A DNA stretch of 5,957 nt, taken from assembly GCA_030590185.1 (NCBI GenBank), contig JAUUZB010000304.1:1-5957 (forward strand). The letters run 5' to 3'. Numbering within the stretch: the stretch's first letter is position 1; each line of letters starts with the position of its first letter. The translations under genes were made by a program, and so were the position numbers. A model generated the notes under the pieces. It searched no databases, was not told the DNA's origin, and worked only from the letters and a program-made list of their open reading frames with translations. The stretch comes from Deltaproteobacteria bacterium (GTDB lineage: Bacteria; Myxococcota; XYA12-FULL-58-9; JAUUZB01). Positions 1 to 5,957 of this stretch are shown in pieces.

Positions 1-846
1 AATACCGTCGGCCACGCCGATGGCGATGAGCAGAATCGGCATCACCTCGGTGCTGTGGGTGATCGGCTGGCCGAGGTACCCCATCAAGCCCATGGTCCAG
101 ACCACCGCAGCGATCACGACGCCGACCGGCAGCGAGAGGCCGCGACCGCTACGAAAGAAGAACACCAACAATACGATGACGATCAGCAGGGCCGCCGAGG
201 ACAACATGCCCATGTCCCGGCCCATGATGATCTTCGACCAATAGGTAGCCGCGGCGCGGCCGGTGACGAACAGGGTGAGGCCCTCGTTGAGCGCTGGGTC
301 GTTGGCGATCGCGATGATCCTCTCGGCACAATCCGCCTCCCTAGTTCCAGCCTTGATGAAGACCATCATCGCGATAGCCGCCGCGTCTTCGCTGATCACG
401 CCATTGACGAACAACGGTTGCGCGAGGAGCATGGCCTCAAAGGCCTCCGCCTCGGCCGCGGTGCGGGGCAATGGATCGGCGGCCTCCTTAACCTCCATCC
501 CGCCTTCAACGGCGGAGATGATGCGCGCATTGGTCGGGCTCATCACCGATTGAACCCCGTCGGTCTTTTCGAGCCGCCGGGTGAGACGATCGAGACGCGC
601 GATGCCGTCGGGGGTGAAGAGGTCAGGGCTGGCGATGCCAACGATCACCATCTCCTTGGCAGGGAAGATCTCGTCGATGCGATCGTAGAGCTGCTTGGCG
701 GGGATGTCCTGCGGCAGGTCGTTGGTGACGTCGGTGTCGGCCCGCATGAATCGCATGCCGTAGCCAAAGACCAGGGTGGCGAGGAGGACCGCGACGATCA
801 CCCCCTTGGGCCAGCGTAGGACGAAGTCGGTCAGACCCGTGAACAT
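1..846 (-). CDS. RND/MMPL-family exporter, N-terminal part (runs off left edge)
   Basis: The frame stays open from an ATG at 846-844 to the window edge, giving 282 residues. The visible part has a membrane segment at about residues 15-33, a periplasmic loop to about 210 that begins with the RND-like stretch ADTDVTNDLPQD (36-47), then hydrophobic segments at about 213-231 and 238-259 and the start of a fourth ending IGVADGI. This is the N-terminal half-repeat layout of the RND superfamily, closest to the MMPL-like group of predicted exporters; full proteins have roughly 750-900 residues. Asp280 in the fourth segment sits where family members carry a proton-relay acid, so proton-driven export across the inner membrane is inferred. 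Substrate is unknown. The start is secure: an in-frame TGA lies upstream at 903-901, no ATG, GTG or TTG lies between, and GGAG sits 6 nt before the ATG. It is divergent from the flavin reductase-like gene. Confidence 0.93.
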   Translation of the reverse strand, partial: MFTGLTDFVLRWPKGVIVAVLLATLVFGYGMRFMRADTDVTNDLPQDIPAKQLYDRIDEIFPAKEMVIVGIASPDLFTPDGIARLDRLTRRLEKTDGVQSVMSPTNARIISAVEGGMEVKEAADPLPRTAAEAEAFEAMLLAQPLFVNGVISEDAAAIAMMVFIKAGTREADCAERIIAIANDPALNEGLTLFVTGRAAATYWSKIIMGRDMGMLSSAALLIVIVLLVFFFRSGRGLSLPVGVVIAAVVWTMGLMGYLGQPITHSTEVMPILLIAIGVADGI

Positions 847-852
847 CGGTAA

Positions 853-856
853 CTCC
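853..856 (-). promoter_or_regulatory. Ribosome binding site of the exporter gene
   Basis: On the minus strand this reads GGAG, separated from the exporter ATG by the six bases TTACCG. It is the best Shine-Dalgarno match of any gene in the window and confirms the ATG at 846. Confidence 0.75.
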
Positions 857-895
857 GTAGCGAGGGTGCACCTAGGAGGCGGCAGGGCACCTCGA

Positions 896-911
896 CCCCG
901 TCACGGCGGGG
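896..911. repeat. Small inverted repeat, possible operator
   Basis: CCCCG at 896-900 and CGGGG at 907-911 are complementary arms around a 6-nt spacer. A second, offset palindrome, CCGT-C-ACGG, occupies 898-906. It abuts the TTGACT hexamer (minus strand) upstream of the exporter, which would suit a repressor site. In a GC-rich region short palindromes arise easily, and no run of T follows, so it is not a terminator. Function is unproven. Confidence 0.25.
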
Positions 912-968
912 AAGTCAAGGGCCGGACATGGACCGACGCTCGGGTGAGCTTGCATGGCTGCCCGCGGG

Positions 969-982
969 GTGACAAATTTCAC
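969..982. promoter_or_regulatory. CRP/FNR-superfamily-like binding site
   Basis: The sequence GTGACAAATTTCAC has the form GTGA-N6-TCAC, exactly the core of the CRP consensus TGTGA-N6-TCACA; the outer bases (G and T) do not match. It is an AT-rich island in GC-rich DNA, with its right end 35 bp upstream of the flavin reductase-like ATG and its left end 122 bp upstream of the exporter ATG, so it could act on either promoter. The weak -10-like CAAATT lies inside it, which would favour repression of the flavin reductase-like gene if that promoter is real. The match is seen directly; the regulator is inferred. Confidence 0.4.
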
Positions 983-1017
983 TCCGCAAACCGTGCGTCG
1001 CAACAAAGGCACCGAAG

Positions 1018-1587
1018 ATGGACAAAGCCAAGATCCCGCTCGCCGCCGCCTACCGCTTGCTGAACCCGGGTAGCGTCGTGTGGGTTAGCGTCGGTGACGG
1101 GGAACGCGACAATCTGTTGGCGGTAACCTGGAACATCCCGGCCAAGAAGGACCCTCCGCTGGTGGCCTTGGTCAGCGGCAAGCGCCACTTCTCCTACCCG
1201 TTCATCGAGCGGACCCGAGAGCTGGCGATCAACATCCCCCACGCCCGGGACGCCGCCGCGCTCCACGGCTGCGGGACGGTGAGCGGACGGGACGTGCCCG
1301 ATAAGTTCGAGCGCTTCGGCCTGCACCGCGAGAAGGCGGACGGGATCCGCGCGCCCCTGGTCGCGGAGGCGGTCGCCAATCTAGAGTGTCGCGTCACCGA
1401 GTTGGTAGATATCTCGACCTCCACCCTGATCCTCGCCGAGGTCATCTCCGCCCGCGCCGCCACGGATCACTTCCGGGACGGCCATTGGACCTTTGACAAC
1501 GGCTTGGAGCTGCTCCACCACCTCAGCGGCAACCGCTTCTGCGTCTCGTCGCGCGAGTTGACGGTTGACCGGGCACCAACGCCCTAG
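1018..1587 (+). CDS. Flavin reductase-like domain protein (flavoredoxin type)
   Basis: This 189-residue protein matches the FMN-binding split-barrel flavin reductase-like family in length and motif order. Near the N-terminus WVSV is followed by NLLAVTWNIPAKKDPPLVAL (residues 32-51), corresponding to the family's core strand and the xDPPLV turn near the flavin. Then come the HFSYPFIERTRELAINIP stretch and CGTVSGRDVPDKFERFGL, a hallmark of flavoredoxin-like members that lines the FMN pocket. The expected activity is cytoplasmic FMN binding with NAD(P)H-dependent flavin reduction or electron transfer; the partner enzyme is unknown. The start is fixed: an in-frame TGA lies at 970-972, no other start codon lies between, and AAGG (1006-1009) stands 8 nt before the ATG. 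It is monocistronic here, divergent from the exporter and convergent with the transglycosylase gene, overlapping that gene by 4 bp at the stop codons. Confidence 0.93.
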   Translation: MDKAKIPLAAAYRLLNPGSVVWVSVGDGERDNLLAVTWNIPAKKDPPLVALVSGKRHFSYPFIERTRELAINIPHARDAAALHGCGTVSGRDVPDKFERFGLHREKADGIRAPLVAEAVANLECRVTELVDISTSTLILAEVISARAATDHFRDGHWTFDNGLELLHHLSGNRFCVSSRELTVDRAPTP

Positions 1588-1590
1588 GGC
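1581..1590. repeat. Perfect palindrome holding two interlocked stop codons
   Basis: GCCCTAGGGC is a perfect 10-bp palindrome. Its central CTAG provides TAG to the rightward flavin reductase-like gene (1585-1587) and TAG to the leftward transglycosylase gene (1586-1584). There is therefore no intergenic space and no room for a conventional terminator between these convergent genes. No T-run follows on either strand. Confidence 0.9.
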
Positions 1591-3809
1591 TCCGTACCCT
1601 CCTCCGTGTCGAAGCCCGCCGCTGGCACCAGCGCCACGTACCCGTCGTAGCGCGACTGAATGCGGCTGACATAATCCGCCGGCTCGGATCCCCGACAATA
1701 CCCGTACCTAGCTCGACGGTAATACCTGGGCTTCTCCAGCAAACGAATCGCCCTCTCGACGTTACCGAACCAACGGTCTGGATCCCAGCCCTTCTTGGCG
1801 GCCAAGCGCCGGGCATCGATGACGTGACCGAGCCCAGCGTTGTAGGCGGCGAGCCCGAAGCGAATGCGTTGACGCATCGGGATGTCAGGATCGAATTTCG
1901 CGATCATTTGCGACAGGTACATGACGCCCGCGTGAATGTTGTTGCCCGGCTTGCGCAGGCGCTTCTTGCTGCGGTAACCGAGGCCCTTGCCGGTCTTCGG
2001 CATGACCTGCATCAGCCCCACCGCCCCGGCCCAGCTCTTGGCCTTCGGATCAAAGCGCGACTCCTGGTACATCTGGGCGAGGATCAGCCGCCAATCGAGC
2101 CCGAATTGGCGCGCTCGTTCCTGAACCAGATCATCCCAGGGTGAGAGCTTGCCGCTGGTCGAGAGCTCTTCACTCTGGCGCAGGCGCATGCGGCGCTTGC
2201 TCTTGAAGTACTTCTTATAGAGAACGTTGTAGTCGCGACCGCGGTAGGTCTTTTTGAGATAGCGGTTGAGCCAGCCGAGCAGCTTAGGCGAATCCTGGCG
2301 CATGCCGTAGGCCAGCGGCCTCTTCTTGGCCAGCACCAGAGTTCCCGCAATGTCATCCCGGTAGGTGAGCTCGGCACCGAGGAGTACCGAGTTTGCCGCG
2401 GTCATGGGGATCTCCCTTGCACCGACCGCGGCGATCAACTCCTCCGTCGACGACGTCTCGGGCGCCTCGACGATCTGGAGGTCCGGGACCTTCGCCGCAA
2501 GCGCCGTCAAGAGCTCGAAGTAGGAGGAGCTGCGGCGCACGTGGATCGCCTTACCCGCGAGTTGTTCGAGCGCGGTGATCGGCTCGGCGTCCGCCGGCTG
2601 CACCAGGACCTGCTCCGCAAAGGCATAGGGCCGCGAGAGCTGCAGGCGCTCGCCCAGCTCATCGGTGACCGCCAGGACCGCGAGATCCGCCCGCTCCTCC
2701 TCGACCAGGCGCGCCAACTCGCTAGGCTGGTCCGGCACGACCACCTCCAGGCGCACCTCGAGTTTCTTGGCCAGGCGCTCGGCGAGCTCATACTGAAACC
2801 CGACCTGCTGACCGCGGAAGAGGAAATAGGAGGCGGCGTCGTTCTGCATGGCAACGCGGATCACCTTGCGCTCGCGGATCGCGGCGAGATCACCGCCATA
2901 CACCGCACGGGTGTGCTTGGTGAGCGCGCTCTCGAAGACGATGCCGTTGACCCCCTCCACCAGGCGGGGCGCCTCCGGGCTCACGCCCCAGACCAGCGGG
3001 ACCTCCTCGGTGAGCGGGAACGCGACCTCGACGTCCTCCCGGTAGGTGAGGTAGGCGGCGACATCCTCGGAGAAAGCCACCGCCATGGGGATCTCGCCCT
3101 GGCCAACCCGCGCCAGCACCTCGGCCGGCTCGAGATGATCCTCCAGTAGGCCGACGATCGCCCGCTTGGTCAGGCGCGCGAAGGAAGGGAACCAACGGCC
3201 GGCATAGATCTGTTGATGCTCGAGCTCCTCAAAGGAGCGCGGCGTCGCCTGCGCCTGGACGGCCTCTTCGCCCGCCTCCCCGTCGCCAGCTCTCCCCGGC
3301 ACCACCACGACCTCTTGCACGAAGCGCACCGGGGTGGTGACCAACAGACCCTTGACCTCCGACTCGTGGGGGGAAAGCTGCATCACCAGGAGATCCCCGC
3401 GACCATCGAGCAACGCCTGACGCAGGGCCTGCCGACTAGGATCCACCACAAATCTCGCCTCGACCCCTAGGCGGCCGGCCACGAACGCGACGCCGGACAT
3501 GGTCAGGGCAAGTGGGGAGCCCTCCCGTGGCAACGCCGTGAGGTCGCTGCGTTGCAGCAACACCCGAAGCTCACCGCGTTCGCGAATGGCGACGAGGTCT
3601 CGGGCCGGGAGGGATTTCTCCTCGGCCAGGGGATGGAAGTGAACGGCCGCCTCCTCCCCATCGGGATCGCCTGCGGCGTCGGCCTCATCCGACCCCGAAC
3701 CCGCCCGCGGTGGCGGTGCCACCGGCTCACTCTTGCAGTTGGTGATCGATCCGACCGAGACCAGCAACGCGACGAGAACCAACGCCATGGGAAGCGAGCG
3801 CAACAACAT
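1584..3809 (-). CDS. Envelope lytic transglycosylase with two tandem solute-binding domains (MltF-like)
   Basis: This 741-residue protein should cleave the MurNAc-GlcNAc bond of murein in the periplasm. Residues 1-25 form a signal peptide ending ITNC, an imperfect lipobox (Asn at -1), so a lipoprotein anchor is possible. A low-complexity acidic linker (about 33-68) follows. Two family-3 solute-binding domains lie at about 71-304 and 307-535. The second keeps the T...ER ligand motif (T382, E387, R388); the first lacks the Arg. The transglycosylase domain (about 556-725) has catalytic Glu583 in YQESRFDP, GLMQVMP (598-604) and AAYNAG (654-659), all intact. E. coli MltF has one binding domain and about 518 residues, so this is an expanded relative. 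An in-frame TGA two codons upstream fixes the ATG as the earliest start, but there is no clear Shine-Dalgarno. It is the third gene after a regulator and a kinase, 53 nt after the kinase stop. Confidence 0.93.
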   Translation of the reverse strand: MLLRSLPMALVLVALLVSVGSITNCKSEPVAPPPRAGSGSDEADAAGDPDGEEAAVHFHPLAEEKSLPARDLVAIRERGELRVLLQRSDLTALPREGSPLALTMSGVAFVAGRLGVEARFVVDPSRQALRQALLDGRGDLLVMQLSPHESEVKGLLVTTPVRFVQEVVVVPGRAGDGEAGEEAVQAQATPRSFEELEHQQIYAGRWFPSFARLTKRAIVGLLEDHLEPAEVLARVGQGEIPMAVAFSEDVAAYLTYREDVEVAFPLTEEVPLVWGVSPEAPRLVEGVNGIVFESALTKHTRAVYGGDLAAIRERKVIRVAMQNDAASYFLFRGQQVGFQYELAERLAKKLEVRLEVVVPDQPSELARLVEEERADLAVLAVTDELGERLQLSRPYAFAEQVLVQPADAEPITALEQLAGKAIHVRRSSSYFELLTALAAKVPDLQIVEAPETSSTEELIAAVGAREIPMTAANSVLLGAELTYRDDIAGTLVLAKKRPLAYGMRQDSPKLLGWLNRYLKKTYRGRDYNVLYKKYFKSKRRMRLRQSEELSTSGKLSPWDDLVQERARQFGLDWRLILAQMYQESRFDPKAKSWAGAVGLMQVMPKTGKGLGYRSKKRLRKPGNNIHAGVMYLSQMIAKFDPDIPMRQRIRFGLAAYNAGLGHVIDARRLAAKKGWDPDRWFGNVERAIRLLEKPRYYRRARYGYCRGSEPADYVSRIQSRYDGYVALVPAAGFDTEEGTEP
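2205..2891 (-). repeat. Solute-binding module copy 2 (canonical-looking)
   Basis: This encodes residues 307-535 of the transglycosylase, beginning DLAAIRERKVIRVAMQNDA. It shows the family features more clearly: a GFQYELAERLAKKL segment after the first strand, RADLAVLAVTDELGERLQLS with R388 in the ligand position, and a closing LNRYLKKTYRGRDYNVLYKK stretch typical of MltF-like proteins just before the catalytic domain. Confidence 0.78.
2898..3599 (-). repeat. Solute-binding module copy 1 (degenerate)
   Basis: This encodes residues 71-304 of the transglycosylase, beginning DLVAIRERGELRVLLQRSD. It aligns with copy 2 at both ends: the opening DL-AIRER segment at a 236-residue offset, and the later segment VGQGEIPM...LTYRED at a 227-residue offset. 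At DNA level, 12 bp (3084-3095) and 14 bp (3037-3050) are identical to copy 2 (2403-2414 and 2356-2369), both at an offset of 681 bp. The region equivalent to the ligand-contacting T...ER reads SPHESEVKG (146-154), with no arginine. Confidence 0.75.
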
Positions 3810-3862
3810 GCGTCATTCATAGGACGCCCGCGCAGGTCGTGTCTATCGCACCTTGGGCCGCC
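3810..3862 (-). other. Short kinase-transglycosylase spacer
   Basis: These 53 nt separate the kinase stop from the transglycosylase start on the same strand. I see no terminator hairpin with a T-run and no recognisable promoter, which favours read-through from the kinase gene. Two out-of-frame ATGs (3820-3818 and 3816-3814) stand just before the true ATG at 3809, and no purine-rich Shine-Dalgarno stands at the usual distance. Confidence 0.6.
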
Positions 3863-5422
3863 TCACAGCACCAACCGAAATGTGGTGCCCTCCGGCCCAG
3901 TGGTGAAGTCGACCTCTCCACCGCGCCCCTCCGCCACAGCCTTGACGATCGCCAGCCCTAGGCCGGTCCCCCCCTGGTCCCGCTCGGTGGTGAAGAACCG
4001 CGAAAAGAGCTTGGGCTGGTTGGCGGCGCTGATCCCCGGGCCCTGGTCCGACACCTCGACCAATAAACGCGCCCCTCGGCTCGCGACCCGGACCTTCACC
4101 GGTCCATCGCCGCCATGACTCGAGGCGTTGTCGATCAGGTTGCAGACCGCCGAGACGAGATGATCCGGGTGGACCGAAATTGTCGCGGGTGGCTCTTGCG
4201 AGACAATCTCGACCCGCGGCGCATAACGGTTCTCGAGCTCAGCGAAAAATTGCCTCACCTCGACCACCTGCCGTTCCTCCACCGGCGCGTTCTCGATCCG
4301 GGCCAGGCTCAGCAGACGGTTGACCAAGCGTTCCATCCGCACCACGTCGGCGCCGATGTTGGTGATGAAACGCTCGCGCTGCTCCGCCTCCATCTCGCCC
4401 CACTGATCCTGCAGCAGCTCAGCCGCGCCGCGGATGGCGGTCAAGGGCGTCTTGAGCTCGTGGCTTACGTTTGCTGCACACTCCGCGGTGTAGGCGGCCC
4501 GTTCCGCCAGCTTGTGGGTCATGCGATCGAGGGACCCAGCGAGCGTTTGGAGCTCGGCCGGCCCCCAGCGCCGGGCGGTGAACGGGGCGGGCGGCGAGCC
4601 ACGCACGATCGCCTCGGCGTTGCGGGTGATAGCGCGCACCGGCGAGGCGATGGCGCGGGCAAAGAGCAGACTCACGGCGAAGGTGAGAATCACCGTGGCC
4701 ACCAGCAGGATGAGCAAGCCCCGACGGTTGAGCCACAGGGATTTCAGGGCGCTCAAGCCGGTTCGTGACACGCGGACCACACCCACGACCTCGCCGCGAT
4801 GGAAGATCGGCAGGGCCGCGAAGACCCGCACGTTTCCCCGGCGGCGGATGTCGGCCAAGGGCGGCGCCGGCTCGTCGGAGATGCGGATCCGAGCCACCGA
4901 AGCGTACGCACCATGCAAGGCCCGCTCGATCTCGGGCAGGCTGCCCAGGCAAAGATCCGCCGGGACACCGGTGGTTGCCACCACGCAACCGTGGGCATCG
5001 AGAACGCGCACGGCGCTCAGGTTGAACACCTTAGCCCGCGCCAACAGGGGCTCGATCCGCTTGCCCGCCCGGCGGGCGGCCGTGTCGCCAGGGGGCGCGG
5101 CCGGGAATGTTTCCTGGTTCGGTTCCGGCTCCTGGAGCTCGGTACCGATGTCGATCAACGGCTCGTAGGGCACGAAACGTTGGCTCGCCCGGTCCGGCGG
5201 GCGGAAGCTGTCCTCCCCGGTCATCTCTTCGCCCCGCTCCAGCAACCAAGCCTCCCGCCAGGACTCGGCGACCAGGACCGCTTGGGCGATCAACTGGCGC
5301 TCGGTTTGGCGCAGGAGATAGACGTCGTAGATACGCAGCACGCCGATGCCGAACAGCGGCGCTAGCAGGACGAAGCCGTTCGCTCCGATCAACCACCAGC
5401 GGATACCCGGTCGCCAACGCAT
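3863..5422 (-). CDS. Transmembrane sensor histidine kinase (CreC/ChvG-like)
   Basis: This 519-residue inner-membrane kinase autophosphorylates on histidine and should pass phosphate to the adjacent regulator. Domain order: membrane segment 1 (about 10-30); a periplasmic region (about 31-233) with a proline- and glutamate-rich stretch near 96-112 and a PAS/Cache-like end, FAALPIFHRGEVVGVVRVSR (201-220); membrane segment 2 (about 235-255); HAMP (about 256-308); the dimerisation helix with phospho-acceptor His321 in NVSHELKTPLTAIRG; then an ATPase domain with N box NLIDNA (428-433), G1 DQGPGI (459-464), F box FSRFF (473-477) and G2 GGTGLGL (484-490). All catalytic motifs are intact. The periplasmic end and H box recall CreC-type kinases, but the ligand cannot be named. 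The ATG lies 2 nt after the regulator's TAG, and GAG about 6 nt upstream, inside the regulator's last codons, is a weak ribosome site, so translational coupling is likely. Confidence 0.96.
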   Translation of the reverse strand: MRWRPGIRWWLIGANGFVLLAPLFGIGVLRIYDVYLLRQTERQLIAQAVLVAESWREAWLLERGEEMTGEDSFRPPDRASQRFVPYEPLIDIGTELQEPEPNQETFPAAPPGDTAARRAGKRIEPLLARAKVFNLSAVRVLDAHGCVVATTGVPADLCLGSLPEIERALHGAYASVARIRISDEPAPPLADIRRRGNVRVFAALPIFHRGEVVGVVRVSRTGLSALKSLWLNRRGLLILLVATVILTFAVSLLFARAIASPVRAITRNAEAIVRGSPPAPFTARRWGPAELQTLAGSLDRMTHKLAERAAYTAECAANVSHELKTPLTAIRGAAELLQDQWGEMEAEQRERFITNIGADVVRMERLVNRLLSLARIENAPVEERQVVEVRQFFAELENRYAPRVEIVSQEPPATISVHPDHLVSAVCNLIDNASSHGGDGPVKVRVASRGARLLVEVSDQGPGISAANQPKLFSRFFTTERDQGGTGLGLAIVKAVAEGRGGEVDFTTGPEGTTFRLVL

Positions 5423-5424
5423 CT

Positions 5425-5957
5425 CTAGCTCGGTTCGAGGTCCTCGCGCAGGCGATAGCCGAGGCCATAGACCGTCTCGATCGGCTCTGCACCTACTGCG
5501 GCGAGCTTCTTGCGAATGCGTCGAATGTGGCTGTCGACCGTGCGCTCCGTGATCACGTGCCCGGTACCGTAGGCGCGGTCAACCAGCTCACCGCGCGTGT
5601 AGACGCGACCGGGCGCATCAACCAGGGTGCGCAGCAAGGCGAACTCCGTGACGGTGAGTACGATCTCGTCGCCGGACCAGGTGCATCGGTAGCGATGCAG
5701 GTCCATGATCAACGGTCCATGGCTGACGGTCGGTCGCTGTGCGGCCGTGGGATCCGGACCCTTGAGCCGACGCAGCACCGCCTTGACGCGGGCCACGAGC
5801 TCCCGCGGGCTAAACGGCTTGGTGACGTAGTCGTCAGCGCCGGCCTCGAGGCCCGCTACGACGTCGTCGACCTCGCCCTTGGCGGTGACCATGATCACTG
5901 GGATCGCGCGCAGGGCCGGGTCGGTCTTGATCCGGCGGCACAGCTCCAGACCGTCGA
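5425..5957 (-). CDS. OmpR/PhoB-family response regulator (N-terminus off right edge)
   Basis: The frame is open from the right edge, so 176 residues are visible and the protein is cut, not starting at an internal GTG. The receiver C-terminal part is present: DGLELCRRIK, then VIMVTA with the switch Thr, EAGADDYVTKPF with the conserved Lys, and ELVARVKAVLRR. The phospho-acceptor Asp and about 50 residues before it lie outside. After a linker comes the winged-helix DNA-binding domain: LTVTEFALLRTLVDAPGRV, the recognition-helix segment ERTVDSHIRRIRKKL, and the closing ETVYGLGYRL wing. From memory the winged helix resembles ChvI/CreB-type regulators, not enough to assign a name. It is almost certainly phosphorylated by the kinase encoded 2 nt downstream. 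Likely targets may include its own operon; no binding site can be seen because the promoter is outside. Confidence 0.96.
   Translation of the reverse strand, partial: DGLELCRRIKTDPALRAIPVIMVTAKGEVDDVVAGLEAGADDYVTKPFSPRELVARVKAVLRRLKGPDPTAAQRPTVSHGPLIMDLHRYRCTWSGDEIVLTVTEFALLRTLVDAPGRVYTRGELVDRAYGTGHVITERTVDSHIRRIRKKLAAVGAEPIETVYGLGYRLREDLEPS

Larger units (their letters stand above)
847..1017. other. Divergent intergenic control region
   Basis: These 171 bp separate the exporter (leftward) from the flavin reductase-like gene (rightward), so promoters for both should lie here. No strong sigma70 promoter is visible. Toward the exporter, TTGACT (minus strand, 918-913) is a good -35 match, but the bases 17 nt downstream (TCGAGG) are a poor -10. 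Toward the flavin reductase, TTGCAT at 950-955 followed after 17 bp by CAAATT at 973-978 is a weak pair. Two inverted repeats lie here (896-911 and 969-982). No small gene with a plausible start and ribosome binding site was found. Promoter activity is expected from gene arrangement, but exact elements are uncertain. Confidence 0.6.

Noticed and set aside
55..819. Long plus-strand open frame of 254 codons
   Set aside because: It lies antisense to the exporter gene, is rich in Arg, Asp, His and Gly as typical of GC-rich shadow frames, and has no recognisable domain. The minus-strand frame encodes a clear RND protein.
874..879. AGGAGG on the plus strand, a perfect Shine-Dalgarno
   Set aside because: No start codon follows at a suitable distance and no gene begins there; it is over 130 bp before the next ATG of a real gene.
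1587..1617. Possible hairpin GGGCT/AGCCC after the flavin reductase-like gene
   Set aside because: Arms are only 5 bp with a 21-nt loop and no T-run follows; it lies in coding sequence of the opposite gene.
2541..3149. Plus-strand open frame of 202 codons inside the transglycosylase gene
   Set aside because: It is antisense to the solute-binding modules; its repeated look simply mirrors their duplication.
4115..4768. Plus-strand open frame of 217 codons inside the kinase gene
   Set aside because: It is antisense to the dimerisation and HAMP region of the kinase, has shadow-like composition and shows no domain.
5425..5898. Response regulator starting at the GTG at 5898
   Set aside because: The frame continues upstream to the edge with typical receiver-domain sequence (DGLELCRRIK), so the gene is cut by the window and the GTG is an internal valine.

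Overview
The window is high-GC bacterial DNA, about two thirds G+C by eye, densely packed with ordinary bacterial genes. The gene types (an RND-type exporter with a large periplasmic loop, an MltF-like lytic transglycosylase and a CreC/ChvG-like sensor kinase) point to a Gram-negative, probably a proteobacterium. A purple-sulfur-type gammaproteobacterium would fit, but that is only an impression. I see no tRNA, rRNA, CRISPR array, insertion sequence or phage gene.

Layout from left to right: (1) positions 1-846, minus strand, the N-terminal 282 residues of an RND/MMPL-family exporter that runs off the left edge; (2) 847-1017, a divergent intergenic region with a CRP-like GTGA-N6-TCAC palindrome, a second small palindrome and weak promoter-like elements; (3) 1018-1587, plus strand, a flavin reductase-like (flavoredoxin-type) FMN protein; (4) 1584-3809, minus strand, a 741-residue envelope protein with two tandem solute-binding domains followed by a catalytic lytic transglycosylase domain; (5) 3863-5422, minus strand, a transmembrane sensor histidine kinase; (6) 5425 to beyond 5957, minus strand, an OmpR/PhoB-family response regulator whose N-terminus lies off the right edge.

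The three right-hand genes are co-directional (regulator, then kinase after 2 nt, then transglycosylase after 53 nt) and look like one transcription unit. The simplest reading is an envelope-sensing two-component system co-expressed with a ligand-modulated murein-cleaving enzyme. That functional link is inferred from gene order alone. The left part is a divergent pair, exporter and flavoprotein, sharing one control region.

The points most worth a second look are the duplicated binding module in the transglycosylase, with one copy apparently degenerate; its linkage to the two-component system; the convergent genes whose TAG stops interlock in one CTAG inside a 10-bp palindrome; and the CRP-like site between the divergent genes. 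Nothing here proves a wholly new system.
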